NCBI GenBank assembly: GCA_020637795.1
Contig: JACKJT010000002.1
Location: 62,001 to 126,000 of the forward strand
DNA from: Hoeflea sp.
GTDB lineage: Bacteria > Pseudomonadota > Alphaproteobacteria > Rhizobiales > Rhizobiaceae
Length of the DNA: 64,000 nucleotides
Direction: 5' to 3'
Shown here in pieces: positions 1 through 8,907 of the stretch. The notes under the pieces were generated by a model. That model made no database searches and was not told the DNA's origin. It was given only the letters and a program-made list of their open reading frames with translations. The position numbers and the translations under genes are program-made. Each line of letters begins with the position of its first letter. The first letter of the stretch is position 1.

Positions 1-129
1 GTGACCTTCAGGTTTTCTGGCGACGGTTTTGTCCAGACAGGCGGACGCCAGGAGCACGACGGCAAGAATGTGGGGCACGACCACGGTCATGTGTCGGCGC
101 CACCAGGACCTCCGGGCCCACCCGTTTAA
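1..129 (+). CDS. Phage baseplate assembly protein V, 3' end (partial)
   Basis: An open frame enters from the left edge and stops with TAA at 127-129, giving 42 residues. The tail is glycine/histidine-rich (VGHDHGH) and ends in a PPGPPGPPV segment. This resembles the C-terminal spike region of P2 gpV-type baseplate proteins, which end in His- and Gly-rich repeats. The next recognisable genes are gpW, gpJ and gpI homologues, and gpV precedes gpW in P2, so position supports the call. The N-terminal domain lies outside the window. Confidence 0.7.
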   Translation: MTFRFSGDGFVQTGGRQEHDGKNVGHDHGHVSAPPGPPGPPV

Positions 130-145
130 CCGATCAGGAGAGATC

Positions 146-370
146 ATGGAAAAGCACACTTATGTGGTGGCCGAGGGCTTCTCGACCATCAACGGCAAAG
201 CCGTGCCGAAGAATCGGGAAATCGAACTCACCGAACCCGAGGCTTTGTTTGACCTCTCGCTCGGCAGGATCGAGCGCAAGGTGAAGGGTTCCGCCAGGGG
301 ATCGGGGAAGAAGCCCTTGCTCGAGGCGGATGATCAGAGCGATCTCGTCACGGACAAAGCCGAGGCCTGA
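146..370 (+). CDS. Small phage protein between gpV and gpW
   Basis: A 74-residue protein. The ATG at 146 follows an AGGAGAG ribosome site. A longer in-frame start upstream would overlap the gpV end and lacks a site. The protein is charged and hydrophilic, with a basic KVKGSARGSGKK segment near residues 45-55, and has no signal peptide or membrane segment. It sits in the baseplate operon 16 bases after gpV and 4 bases before gpW. I do not recognise the family; position suggests a baseplate accessory or chaperone protein. Confidence 0.7.
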   Translation: MEKHTYVVAEGFSTINGKAVPKNREIELTEPEALFDLSLGRIERKVKGSARGSGKKPLLEADDQSDLVTDKAEA

Positions 371-374
371 CCAG

Positions 375-770
375 ATGGCTGGCATCGATCACCGCACCGG
401 ACAGGTCATCAGCAGCTATGACAGCGCGTTGCAGGCGGTCGAGGTGATCCTTTCCACGCGGATTGGCAGCCGGGTGATGCGGCGGCAGTTTGGCGGCGGC
501 GTGGCCGAGATTCTTGGACGGGCAGTCACGCCGCCATTGTTCGCGCTGTTCCAGCAGCTGGTGGCGACCGCAATCGACATATGGGAACCGCGCTTCCGGG
601 TGCGCAAGATCACACCGCTCGGCACCGTCGAGCAAATCAGGGCAGGGCAGGTGGGCATGCGGTTCGACGTTGACTACCGCCCGCGCGGGCACCTCGGAGA
701 CTTCACAGTCGAGCGTGTGCTCTCGTTCGGCCTCAACTTCCGCGCCGGTGGGCTGAGGGTGGTGGCATGA
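375..770 (+). CDS. W: Baseplate wedge protein, GpW/Gp25 family
   Basis: 131 residues starting at the ATG at 375, just after the stop of the previous gene. The sequence shows the gp25/GpW fold signature: an N-terminal helix (YDSALQAVEVILSTRIGSRVMRR), the RQFGGGV turn, and a later beta region (FRVRKITP to VDYRPRGHLGDFTVERVLSF). In T4 and P2 phages this protein is the conserved core of the baseplate wedge and contacts gpJ. The next gene overlaps its stop by 4 bases (ATGA), indicating coupled translation. The length is usual for the family. Confidence 0.9.
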   Translation: MAGIDHRTGQVISSYDSALQAVEVILSTRIGSRVMRRQFGGGVAEILGRAVTPPLFALFQQLVATAIDIWEPRFRVRKITPLGTVEQIRAGQVGMRFDVDYRPRGHLGDFTVERVLSFGLNFRAGGLRVVA

Positions 771-1678
771 CGACAGTAATCGACCTGACGCGCGTCGCGG
801 CCCCGACAGCTATCGATGCCTTGTCCTATGAAGAGCTCCTGAGCGCGTTCAAGGTGCGGTTCCAAGCCTTCTGGGAAGAGGCCCGACTGGCGGACGCCAG
901 TCTGCCTGCCTATGACGAATCGATGCTGGAAACCTCCCCGCCGATCATCGTCGGGCAGGCGTGGTCTTACCTGCGGCTTCTGGATCGCCAGCGCGTCAAC
1001 GACGCCCTCAAAGCGTTGCTGGCGCCGCTGTCGACCGGCTCGAATCTCGACAACCTGGTTTCCCGGCAGGGCATCCAGCGGCTGGTGATCACGGCGGCCA
1101 GCGGCGACACGCCGGCCGTCATGGAGAGCGATGCGCGGCTGCTCGAGCGGTATCTGTTGTCCTTCAACCGGGCCGCGGCCGGATCTCGCGACGGGTATCT
1201 GTTCGCGGCGTTCACGGCCTGGCCGGGTGCTGGCGATATCGAGGTTGTCGGTCGCCGCATTCATGGCCGCCGCGGCGATGTCGACATTGTCGTGGCCGGG
1301 CCGGCTGGTGACGCGGCGTCTCTTGAGAACCTGGCGCTTGTCCGCGCTGCAGTGACGGCCGACGACGTGCAGCCGGAGACGACATCTGTGTCAGTCCTCT
1401 CTGCGACGCGGGTGACATACACCGTGGACCTCGTGATCGAGGTTCTGAAGGGCCCGGATCCGGAGATCGTCAAGACGGAAGCCGTCGCTCGCATCCGCGC
1501 TGCCGCTGATGAGCGGACCTTCATCGGCGGCGAAGTGCCGGCTGCTTTGCTGTCGGGCGCGGCCTATGGCACGTCCGTGATGAAGGTGCGGGACAATGCT
1601 CCGGTGGTGATCGTGGCCGATCCGTATTCGATCCCGGTGCTGACGACGATCACAGTAACGGCTGAGGTGCGGACATGA
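767..1678 (+). CDS. J: Baseplate protein J (gp47/J family)
   Basis: 303 residues, close to P2 gpJ. Features of the J/gp47 family are visible: an N-terminal IDLTRVAAPTAIDALSYEELL region, the conserved LDNLVSRQGIQRLV segment near residue 90, and the SRDGYLFAAFTAWPGAGDIEVVGR stretch that leads the core domain. Gp47-type proteins form the wedge edge of the contractile-tail baseplate. It starts inside the gpW stop (ATGA) and ends with the same overlap into the next gene, so the baseplate genes are a tightly coupled operon. Confidence 0.93.
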   Translation: MTTVIDLTRVAAPTAIDALSYEELLSAFKVRFQAFWEEARLADASLPAYDESMLETSPPIIVGQAWSYLRLLDRQRVNDALKALLAPLSTGSNLDNLVSRQGIQRLVITAASGDTPAVMESDARLLERYLLSFNRAAAGSRDGYLFAAFTAWPGAGDIEVVGRRIHGRRGDVDIVVAGPAGDAASLENLALVRAAVTADDVQPETTSVSVLSATRVTYTVDLVIEVLKGPDPEIVKTEAVARIRAAADERTFIGGEVPAALLSGAAYGTSVMKVRDNAPVVIVADPYSIPVLTTITVTAEVRT

Positions 1679-1902
1679 GCGGAATCATCATCACGGGCGT
1701 AAGGGTGCGCATTGAAAAAGAGGGCGACGATTCAGCGCAGCAGGTGTGCCTGAGTGTCGATGGGCAGCCCGTTGCGACGGCTTATCTGTTTGAGCAGGGT
1801 GGCGGTGAATATCTGGCAGAATTCTCGCCACCCGTTTCCGCCCCCGACACGGATTCCTGCCGCTTTGCTGTCGGTAACGCTGGGAACGCGGTGCGGACAT
1901 GA
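1675..1902 (+). CDS. Small phage protein between J and I
   Basis: 75 residues, overlapping J and I by 4 bases at each end (ATGA twice), so it is clearly translated with the baseplate operon. The sequence looks like a short beta-rich domain (IIITGVRVRIEKEGDD, then VDGQPVATAYLFEQGGGEYLAEF). P2 has no gene at this place. I do not recognise it. Its size and position would suit a small structural add-on of the baseplate or fibre base. Function unknown. Confidence 0.75.
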   Translation: MSGIIITGVRVRIEKEGDDSAQQVCLSVDGQPVATAYLFEQGGGEYLAEFSPPVSAPDTDSCRFAVGNAGNAVRT

Positions 1903-2540
1903 GCGCCGTCGGCGACATCCTGCCATCCAATTCGGAGACGTTCGAAAAGGGCCTCGCCGCCGGCGTGTCCGACACGCTGGACGTTCCGTTCGACGCGCTC
2001 TTCGATCCGGCTGAAACCCGGCCCGACATGCTGCCCTGGCTCGCCGCGCATGAAAGCGTCGATCTGTGGTTCTCGGATTGGACCGAAGCCCGCAAGCGGG
2101 CGATGGTGGCCGATGCCCCGGCGCTGGCCAAGCTGATCGGCACGCGGGCAGCGGCCCAGCGGTTTCTCGACTATGTGGACGCCGAGATCATCCACAAGGT
2201 CAGCTACCCGCAGCGGTTCCCCGTTGGCCGGATCGCAGTGAGGCTCACGCCGATCAACCACCCGGAGTTTGTCGCCCGGTTCCTGATCAAGGTGGTGCTG
2301 GTCGCTCGCAAGAACGCCATCTGCGTAACGCGCACGGCGGTCGGGCTGGCGCACCTGAAGCCGATCGACACAACACCGCTCAAGCGGACCAAGATCGCGC
2401 TGTCGCTCAGCAAGGCAGCGGACACCGAATACAGCGTCAATTTCGCCCACCGTCTGCCGATCACGATGGACGACAAGGACGCACTCGACCTCGACGCCGG
2501 CTACGTGCTGGGCAGCTACAAGGACAGGATCAGACTATGA
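1899..2540 (+). CDS. I: Phage tail protein I (P2 gpI family)
   Basis: 213 residues. The N-terminal half carries the gpI pattern: LPSNSETFEKGLA, then LPWLAAHESVDLWFSDWTEARKRAMVADAP and the RAAAQRF segment that matches the usual 'W.....R..i......hr..GT..a...' pattern. P2 gpI is a baseplate component that links wedge and tail fibre. Genes before (J) and after (tail fibre) agree with P2 order. The stop overlaps the next ATG (ATGA at 2537-2540). Confidence 0.9.
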   Translation: MSAVGDILPSNSETFEKGLAAGVSDTLDVPFDALFDPAETRPDMLPWLAAHESVDLWFSDWTEARKRAMVADAPALAKLIGTRAAAQRFLDYVDAEIIHKVSYPQRFPVGRIAVRLTPINHPEFVARFLIKVVLVARKNAICVTRTAVGLAHLKPIDTTPLKRTKIALSLSKAADTEYSVNFAHRLPITMDDKDALDLDAGYVLGSYKDRIRL

Positions 2541-4822
2541 GCAAAATCGTCAAAGTCGGCGACAGCGAGTATCTTGACGTCCAGGACTATTCGCGCCTGG
2601 CCACGTACCCGCGTGATGCACTGGACAACGTCGTTGGCGCTGCTGTCGGCTATCCCGCGCACTGGTCGGCATTCACGATCAGCCAGAAATCCGCGCAGTT
2701 GATCACTGTCTCGCCTGGGCTCTACCTGGATGGCGAGATTGTCTACGAGCGCGAGGATGAGGAAGACATCAACCTAACGCTTTATTTCCCGCTTGCCGAA
2801 AGCGACGAGAAATGGGTGGCAATTATTGCACGCGGCGAAACGGTTGATGTCAATGAAAACCGCGCGTTTGAGACATCCGAAGACCCGGAAGTCAGCTTGC
2901 CGGTTTCGGTATCGACGCCGGTTATCGAGGCCCGTAAGATCACTTATGTGATCCAGCAGGGCGTTGGCGCGCCCGCGCCGGCTATCAAGCCGACGATTGC
3001 CGAAACCGACGCTTGCTTGGCGTTCGTCCGCGTGACTACCGCCGGCGTGCAGGAAATCGTTCCCGGCGAGAAGTGGCGGGCAAAAACCCTTCACGAGGTG
3101 GAAGGCCGCGTCACGTCGCTGGAAATCCAGACCGCCCAGCTTTTCGAGGAAACCGCATCGCTGCGCACCGACCTTGCGTCGGTTGCGGCGCAGATCAAGA
3201 ACATCCCCGACCCGCGGCTGGTCGAGCAGATCATCCGCGACGTCTCCTGGCACAATCAGGCCCTCAATCTGCCGGACGAGGCGCGCAACTATTTCTTCGA
3301 CCAGGCGCTCGTCAAGGACTTCTGGGACTTCACCAAGGGCGGCTATTTCCGCATCACCGAAGGAATTCGCTTTCAGTATGTCGCGCAATACGACCAGACC
3401 TTGCGGTTGCTCGACTATGACGATCCGAAAATTTCGATCTGGGACGATAAGCTGGTCATGCCGGCTTACGACGAAGTGGCGCGCATCACGTCGGCGGAGG
3501 GTACAGGCAAAAAGGACGTTGCCAACGTCGTTCATACCGTCACCATCGCAACCCAGCACACCGTTGCGCACGAGCGCGTGCGGTACGGCGAAACCATCAA
3601 CGTCTGCGAAAATACCGCCGGGTGGGGCGTGCTTGGCAACGTCCGTTATGGCGAAACCTTTCAGGCCAACGGCGAAACGTGGCAGAGCCTCGGCCAGGAC
3701 GGCAGCGCCTGGAACCAGACAGCGACCGCACAGAACGGCCATGCCGGGTACAACGTGGCGCGTGTTTCCTACGAAACCTATTATTCGACCTACACGACCT
3801 ACCACACCGAAGAATACGGCCTGTCTGGCGCGATCCACGGGCAGACCTTCCTGTCCTCGCAGGTGATGGTTGTCACGTCGATTGATCTGAACTTCACGAA
3901 GGTTGGCGACACGGGCGACGTGACGCTTTCGTTGTGCAAGATCACGCCGTCTGGCACTCCGGACTTCAAATCGGTTCTGGCGCATGTCACCAAGCCGGTC
4001 GCTTCGCTTGCAGTCGGCTGGAACAAGTTCTCGTTCCGGCCAACGCTGCTTGACCAGGGTGAACGGTACGGCTGGTTTATCTCTACAACCGGCAACCACC
4101 AGCTCATGACCAACAGCGGCAACGCCTACACTGGCGGCTCGCTGTTCATCTGCTCGGATGGCATCTGGGCGCAGGGGTCGACCACTGAGGACTTCACCTT
4201 CCGCGTCAACGCCGCGAAGTTCCGCACCAACCGAGTCGTCATGCAGTTTGAAAGCCTGTCTCTGACTGGCGGCATGACCGAGATCGAAATGATCTACAAG
4301 AAGTGGACGCCGGCGGCGACACGGCTTGTTTGGGAGGTCAAGGCCCAGGGCGACGACGAATGGGTGGTGATGGATGACCGGGAGGATAACCCGCTCGCCA
4401 ACCTGCCGCCGCTGGTGCAGTTGAGGTTGACCATGATCGGTACGCCGGACGTGGCGCCGATGATCTATCTCGACACCTACGCACGGGCAGTGTCGGGCCG
4501 CATGCGGCTTGATATGGTGGCAATCAGCCAACTTCAGACTTTCGGCTTCGGGACGGACGCGGCGCAGGTCGTTGTCAACATGGATGCGTACTCGGCGGCC
4601 GCTCACACCTGCACGCCGAAGCTGATGCTGGCTGATGACACGATCGTCACGGCTGACACGATTGTCGCAACCATCGACCCGATGAAGCCGAGCCGCACCA
4701 AGTTCGTCGCCAACTTCACGCTTCCGGCCGACACGCCGTCGGCGCGCGTGCGGCTGGAAGCAACCACAAACTCGGTCATCAACGTGCCATTTGGGCAGGA
4801 TGTCCAGTTGAACGCATTCTGA
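2537..4822 (+). CDS. Putative tail fibre / tail-associated protein
   Basis: 761 residues from the coupled ATG at 2537; the open frame extends upstream but there overlaps gpI completely. The N-terminal 180 residues resemble phage fibre-attachment domains (LYLDGEIVYEREDEED, AIIARGETVDVNENR). A coiled-coil region (VEGRVTSLEIQTAQLFEETASLRTDLASVAAQIK) follows at about 190-235. The rest is beta-rich with aromatic and Asn/Gly-rich segments, including two RYGET copies near residues 355-375. It lies exactly where P2 has the fibre gene H. It is the likely host-recognition fibre; the receptor cannot be predicted. Confidence 0.75.
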   Translation: MSKIVKVGDSEYLDVQDYSRLATYPRDALDNVVGAAVGYPAHWSAFTISQKSAQLITVSPGLYLDGEIVYEREDEEDINLTLYFPLAESDEKWVAIIARGETVDVNENRAFETSEDPEVSLPVSVSTPVIEARKITYVIQQGVGAPAPAIKPTIAETDACLAFVRVTTAGVQEIVPGEKWRAKTLHEVEGRVTSLEIQTAQLFEETASLRTDLASVAAQIKNIPDPRLVEQIIRDVSWHNQALNLPDEARNYFFDQALVKDFWDFTKGGYFRITEGIRFQYVAQYDQTLRLLDYDDPKISIWDDKLVMPAYDEVARITSAEGTGKKDVANVVHTVTIATQHTVAHERVRYGETINVCENTAGWGVLGNVRYGETFQANGETWQSLGQDGSAWNQTATAQNGHAGYNVARVSYETYYSTYTTYHTEEYGLSGAIHGQTFLSSQVMVVTSIDLNFTKVGDTGDVTLSLCKITPSGTPDFKSVLAHVTKPVASLAVGWNKFSFRPTLLDQGERYGWFISTTGNHQLMTNSGNAYTGGSLFICSDGIWAQGSTTEDFTFRVNAAKFRTNRVVMQFESLSLTGGMTEIEMIYKKWTPAATRLVWEVKAQGDDEWVVMDDREDNPLANLPPLVQLRLTMIGTPDVAPMIYLDTYARAVSGRMRLDMVAISQLQTFGFGTDAAQVVVNMDAYSAAAHTCTPKLMLADDTIVTADTIVATIDPMKPSRTKFVANFTLPADTPSARVRLEATTNSVINVPFGQDVQLNAF

Positions 4823-4832
4823 GGATAGCGCC

Positions 4833-5024
4833 ATGGCCAAAGCACCTACAAAGCCCGAACTTTATGACGAGGACGCGGAATACACGCTCCGCGTGGCGTG
4901 GCCCGTGCGCGTTGGGCCATTCAAGTATCTGCCGCGCGATGAGATCACGGCCAAGGGGCGGGTGATCAACCGCATTATCGAGCAGGAGGGTGCCGATGCC
5001 ATCCGAAACGCCGACAAGCGCTAA
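4833..5024 (+). CDS. Small phage protein after the tail fibre
   Basis: 63 residues, mixed charge, beginning 10 bases after the fibre stop. It contains a YTLRVAWPVRVGPFKYLPRDEITAKGRVINRII core resembling the short domain found beside fibre genes in several alphaproteobacterial prophages (family from memory, no accession known). The 3' end overlaps the next gene by 29 bases, so the pair is coupled. No membrane segment. Role unknown; a fibre assembly helper is possible. Confidence 0.65.
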   Translation: MAKAPTKPELYDEDAEYTLRVAWPVRVGPFKYLPRDEITAKGRVINRIIEQEGADAIRNADKR

Positions 5025-5736
5025 CGGCTACCAGTGGCCGCCCGCTCCTGCGCGGTCCATTATGGACCGGCTCGCGTGGAACATATTCGGCGCTGACCTG
5101 CATGCGCGGTTGCTGGCGCTTGAGGACATCAACGACGGCATCGAGGCTCTGCAGGCCGAACTGCAGACGTTCGGCGTCGAGCGGCTGAATGACGCGATCA
5201 ACCCGCTGATTGCCAGCACCCAGGCAACTCTTGATCAGCTTATCATCGACATGAACGCGGCAATCGCCGCGCTCAATGCAGACCTTGCTGCCGCGCAGGA
5301 CTCGATCGACCTTCTGCTCGCTGGCGGCGTCCCGGCTGCGAACATCGCGGAAAGCGCGACCCGTGTGTTTGTCACGCCTGAGCAGAAGGCCGACATTGAT
5401 CAGCTTCGAACCGACCTGACCGCAGCCAATGCGGCCTTCGCGGCGTTCAAGGCTGGCGCGCTCGCGGTGGTCAACGACAATGCCACTGCGGTTGCTGGTG
5501 ATGAACTCTACGTCACCACCACGGGCGGCGTCCGCACGATCACGCTCCCGGCTGAGCCAGCAATCGGACACAAAGTCACCCTTTGGCGAGACGGTGCAAA
5601 CCTCGTCACGGTTGACCGGAATGGCGAGACAATCGCCGATCTCGCCGAAGACATGAACATCGACACAGACAAGACCAAGGCCACGCTGAAGTTTGACGGC
5701 AGCACATGGCGCGTGACCGGGGAGTATTTCGCATGA
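4996..5736 (+). CDS. Coiled-coil tail fibre protein
   Basis: 246 residues. The ATG at 4996 follows AGGAGG (4984-4989) with a 6-base gap; a GTG at 4990 is too close to that site. Residues 30-155 are almost continuous heptads rich in Ala, Leu, Asp and Gln (for example LQAELQTFGVERLNDAI and LIIDMNAAIAALNADLAAAQ), as in trimeric fibre shafts. The C-terminal 80 residues become a compact beta domain (LYVTTTGGVRTITLPAEPAIG, then GHKVTLWRDGANLV). It fits a second fibre or fibre adapter. It shares its ATGA stop with the next gene. Confidence 0.7.
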   Translation: MPSETPTSANGYQWPPAPARSIMDRLAWNIFGADLHARLLALEDINDGIEALQAELQTFGVERLNDAINPLIASTQATLDQLIIDMNAAIAALNADLAAAQDSIDLLLAGGVPAANIAESATRVFVTPEQKADIDQLRTDLTAANAAFAAFKAGALAVVNDNATAVAGDELYVTTTGGVRTITLPAEPAIGHKVTLWRDGANLVTVDRNGETIADLAEDMNIDTDKTKATLKFDGSTWRVTGEYFA

Positions 5737-7061
5737 GCAACTTGAGCAAACTGCTTGGTGGCGGCGGCTCGCAAGGCCCCGGCGACATCATCCCGTCTTT
5801 CGGGGAAGATGCGGCGATGCTGGACCGTGGTTTTCTGCCTTGCCGTGGCGGCGCGGTTCTGCAAGCCGACTACCCGGATTTGTTTGCGGGCGTCGGCTAT
5901 CGCGAAAACAAACTTGTGCTGACCCCCGGCGTGACGCGCACGGCTACAGTCGATGCCGGGTATTACAGCCCCTGCGTGGCCTACCCCGTCATAACGGGCA
6001 GTCTGAACATTCTGGCTATGATGTCGGCGTCTACCACCTATCAGTGGCAGAGCTACATCAGCATTGATACCGGAGCTTCTGTCGGCTCGGACACGTCGCA
6101 GGCCCCCAGCGATGATTTGAGGGGCTTTCGGGCGATTGGAGACACACTCTACTGCGGGGCCTATAACGGTCGCGCCATGAAGCGCACCGGGGCCACGCTT
6201 GCCACGGACGTGTTGTTCCCCTCGACGCAATTTCCCGGCCACAGTACGACCACCTCAGTTCTCGATTTTTGGGAGATTGGCGGGTATCTGGTCGTTGGTA
6301 CAGAACTTGGGATCGTTCGTTGCGCGCTTGCGGACGACATAACCAATGTCGCCAACTGGACCCATGTCCATTCAAGAAGTATGACGTCGCAAGCATTGGT
6401 CAACGGCGGCGTCAACACTTCAAACTTCACCTATGACGCCGATACCGGGAGGCTGTTTTTTCGATCCTACGGAAGCACATACACGCTGTATTCCGACGAC
6501 GACGGTGCAACGTGGTCAGAGGTGAACGTCCCCACGTCTCAATACTCCACCAAAGTCGTTAAGTGGAATGGCGCTCATTGGATTTTTCCGGGCGGCACCC
6601 CTGTCGCGACTACTACGCCCACAGAGCAACAGACTTCTGTGTGGAAATCGACAGACGGCGGTGCGACTTGGTCTTTGACCCAGATGAGGGCGAAAGGCAC
6701 CATGCAGAAAATGCAGCCGTTTGTGGCCGGTGACGTACTGTATATGGGGTGGAACACCACAAGTTCGCGCTTTCTGATTTACGGCTACCGGAATGAATAT
6801 GAGGGCATAAAAGAGCCTTCAGACGATGCGACCACCGCGCCGATTTTCCTTGCTTGGGATAGCGATACAGGACCGGCACATTGGATTAATACATCGTTCC
6901 ACGAAATCACGGGGGAAGTGTTTCCTGTAGGCGCGAACTACGCGCAGACCGATAACGCCAGTCCGGTCATTCAGACCGTGTCGTTCGGGTACGACTACGA
7001 CACAGAGTTCGCGTTGCCGGACCTGACCGATCAGCCGACGCCTTACTTCATCAAGACATAG
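5733..7061 (+). CDS. Tail protein with two Asp-box (sialidase-type) repeats
   Basis: 442 residues from the coupled ATG at 5733. Two Asp-box motifs (S/T-x-D-x-G-x-T-W) are visible: SDDDGATW near residue 255 and STDGGATW near residue 310. These mark beta-propeller blades of sialidases, BNR proteins and some phage depolymerases. No sialidase catalytic triad was identified, so the propeller may only bind glycan. It sits at the end of the fibre gene group and is a good candidate for the receptor-binding tip or a surface polysaccharide enzyme. Confidence 0.7.
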   Translation: MSNLSKLLGGGGSQGPGDIIPSFGEDAAMLDRGFLPCRGGAVLQADYPDLFAGVGYRENKLVLTPGVTRTATVDAGYYSPCVAYPVITGSLNILAMMSASTTYQWQSYISIDTGASVGSDTSQAPSDDLRGFRAIGDTLYCGAYNGRAMKRTGATLATDVLFPSTQFPGHSTTTSVLDFWEIGGYLVVGTELGIVRCALADDITNVANWTHVHSRSMTSQALVNGGVNTSNFTYDADTGRLFFRSYGSTYTLYSDDDGATWSEVNVPTSQYSTKVVKWNGAHWIFPGGTPVATTTPTEQQTSVWKSTDGGATWSLTQMRAKGTMQKMQPFVAGDVLYMGWNTTSSRFLIYGYRNEYEGIKEPSDDATTAPIFLAWDSDTGPAHWINTSFHEITGEVFPVGANYAQTDNASPVIQTVSFGYDYDTEFALPDLTDQPTPYFIKT

Positions 7062-7070
7062 GGGCTGAAG

Positions 7071-7553
7071 ATGCTTATCCACAGCGTAAACGAACAGGGA
7101 TACTGGACCGGCAAGTCGCAGCAAATCCCCGACAAAACACCCGTCCCGAAAGGCTGGGTACGTTGGCCCTTGCCGGAAACCATACCGGACGGCAGCTTTG
7201 CCAAGCTGGATCGCAAGAACGTCTTTCGGGTGACGGACATCCCCCCGGCAGATCCCGGCCCAGCGCCAACCACCTACAAGGTCATCACGCCTACCCGATA
7301 TCTGGCAATGGTCAGAGCGGCGGCGCAGATGACCAACGCGGAGTTTGCGGCCTACGAGACAACTACCGAGCCGGACATCGTCACGACGCGGGCTATGCTT
7401 GCCTCCGTCTCCGGCATGATCGACATCAACATTCCGGACAACATGGCGCTGGTCATGGAAGGGCTGGGCTACATGGCCTCCCACGGCCACACCGGGCAGA
7501 TCGCCCCGGCAGACTTCCCTGCCACGATCCTCGCGGCCTGGGCGACGCTCTAG
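7071..7553 (+). CDS. Phage tail-region protein, unknown
   Basis: 160 residues. The N-terminal half has a WxGxSxQIPDKxPxPKGWVRWPLPE pattern of the kind seen in short proteins that follow fibre genes; the C-terminal half (ITPTRYLAMVRAAAQMTNAEFAAYE) looks helical. It is the last gene before a strong terminator, so it closes the baseplate/fibre transcription unit. Fibre assembly chaperones occupy this place in many phages, which makes that role likely but unproven. Confidence 0.65.
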   Translation: MLIHSVNEQGYWTGKSQQIPDKTPVPKGWVRWPLPETIPDGSFAKLDRKNVFRVTDIPPADPGPAPTTYKVITPTRYLAMVRAAAQMTNAEFAAYETTTEPDIVTTRAMLASVSGMIDINIPDNMALVMEGLGYMASHGHTGQIAPADFPATILAAWATL

Positions 7554-7578
7554 GCCAAACAAACACTGAATTCTGATC

Positions 7579-7602
7579 AACCCGCTTCGGCGGGTTTTTT
7601 AT
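7579..7602 (+). terminator. Rho-independent terminator after the fibre genes
   Basis: Stem CCCGC / GCGGG around a TTCG tetraloop, flanked by AA/TT and followed by a run of six T. It separates the baseplate/fibre operon from the sheath operon. The same stem-loop and T-run recurs at 22943-22964 at the other end of the prophage region. Confidence 0.9.
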
Positions 7603-7650
7603 TGCCTGAACCGGCCAGTGGCGCGGCTTATCAAATGAATGGAGACTGAC

Positions 7651-8883
7651 ATGAGTGCACCTCAATTCGGGATGCAGTTCTCGCGCCCGGCTGATGAGCC
7701 GGTTCCCGTCCTCGGCGCGGATTTTTCCAAGTTCCTCTGCATCGAGACATCGGCCGATGCATCCGCCCTCGAAATCCCCGAAGATACACCCGTGCGCGGG
7801 TCTTCGTCGGATCCGGACTTTGTTGCAGCCCTTGGCACCGGCCTGCTGGCCGACCAGGTCAGGGGCATCAACGACCAGCTGACCGGGCTCAATTCCGGCG
7901 CGGATGTGACCGTTGTCCGTGTAGCCGAGGGTGTCGATGCGGCAGCCACGGCTGCGGCGATTGCGGCCATCGTCAACGGTCTTGCCAGCATCCCCTCTGC
8001 TGTCAACGCCACGCCACGCATCGTGATTGCGGGCCGCACCGCCTGGCGGGCCGATCTCGATACCACCAATCCGGTGGTGGCTGCCCTGCAGGCCAATCTC
8101 GGCAAGATCCTGGCGATCGCGCCGGTGGATGTCGATGACACGTCCGCAGCCAATGCGATCGACGCCCGCGAGACCATGTCTTCCGAGCGGCTGATCCCGA
8201 TCGGCGTGGCGGCAAAGGTCTATGAGGGCGAGACGCTTGTTACACGGCCTATGGCCCCGCGTGTCGGCGGTCTCATGGCGCGCGTGGACAATGAGAACCT
8301 CGGGCGGCCGTTCAACCCCATCGCCAACCGGCCGCTCTATGGTCTGGCTGGGCTGTCGCGCAAGATCCCGTTCTCGCTGCTCGACGGTTCGACCGAAGGT
8401 CAGCAGTTGCTGGCCGCCAATGTCTCGATCGTGGCCGAGGGCGAGGTTGGCGTCGATGGAGCAGTCAGCGATGGCGGCTTTGTCTTCATCGGCACCGACA
8501 ACGCCCAGACCGGCGAGCTCTGGGAGCAGTTCCATCAGGTGCGCGGTACCGATTATCTGGTGGTCAAGATCATGCAGATCACGCGCCAGTTCCTGGGCGG
8601 CAAGATCTCGGCCGACAGCGCGGAAGCCTGGATCAACTCCATCGCCTTCATGTTGCGCGATCACCAGGCCGACAACGATATCCTCGGCTACACCCCGGCC
8701 AACCAGATGTTCAAGGCGAGCCGCAATTCGCCTGAGAACATTCGCCTGGGCACGCTCACGCTCAACATCGGCATCGAACCCGCGCCGGTGTTCAAGCTCG
8801 CCAACCACGAAATCCGGCGCTACCGCCCGGCGGTCGAAGGTCTGGTCGAGCAGATCATCGCCCGCCTCAACGCCGCCGCCTGA
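7651..8883 (+). CDS. FI: Phage tail sheath protein (FI)
   Basis: 410 residues, like P2 FI (396). The ATG at 7651 is 6 bases after GGAG. The N-terminus FLCIETSADASALEIPEDTPVRG is the typical sheath start. The C-terminal domain holds the conserved region from GVDGAVSDGGFVFIGTDNAQTG to WEQFHQVRGTDYLVVKIMQI, where P2 sheath proteins show WRFWGNRT-like blocks. Sheath subunits stack round the tube and contract. The tube protein follows at once, as in P2. Confidence 0.95.
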   Translation: MSAPQFGMQFSRPADEPVPVLGADFSKFLCIETSADASALEIPEDTPVRGSSSDPDFVAALGTGLLADQVRGINDQLTGLNSGADVTVVRVAEGVDAAATAAAIAAIVNGLASIPSAVNATPRIVIAGRTAWRADLDTTNPVVAALQANLGKILAIAPVDVDDTSAANAIDARETMSSERLIPIGVAAKVYEGETLVTRPMAPRVGGLMARVDNENLGRPFNPIANRPLYGLAGLSRKIPFSLLDGSTEGQQLLAANVSIVAEGEVGVDGAVSDGGFVFIGTDNAQTGELWEQFHQVRGTDYLVVKIMQITRQFLGGKISADSAEAWINSIAFMLRDHQADNDILGYTPANQMFKASRNSPENIRLGTLTLNIGIEPAPVFKLANHEIRRYRPAVEGLVEQIIARLNAAA

Positions 8884-8907
8884 TCCGCGCTTTCAAAGGA
8901 GACTGAC

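Noticed and set aside
2774..4840. 688-residue open frame on the minus strand
   Set aside because: It mirrors the tail fibre gene in the antisense frame. The sense frame has coupled ATGA starts and fibre-like sequence; the reverse frame is Arg/His-rich without family features.
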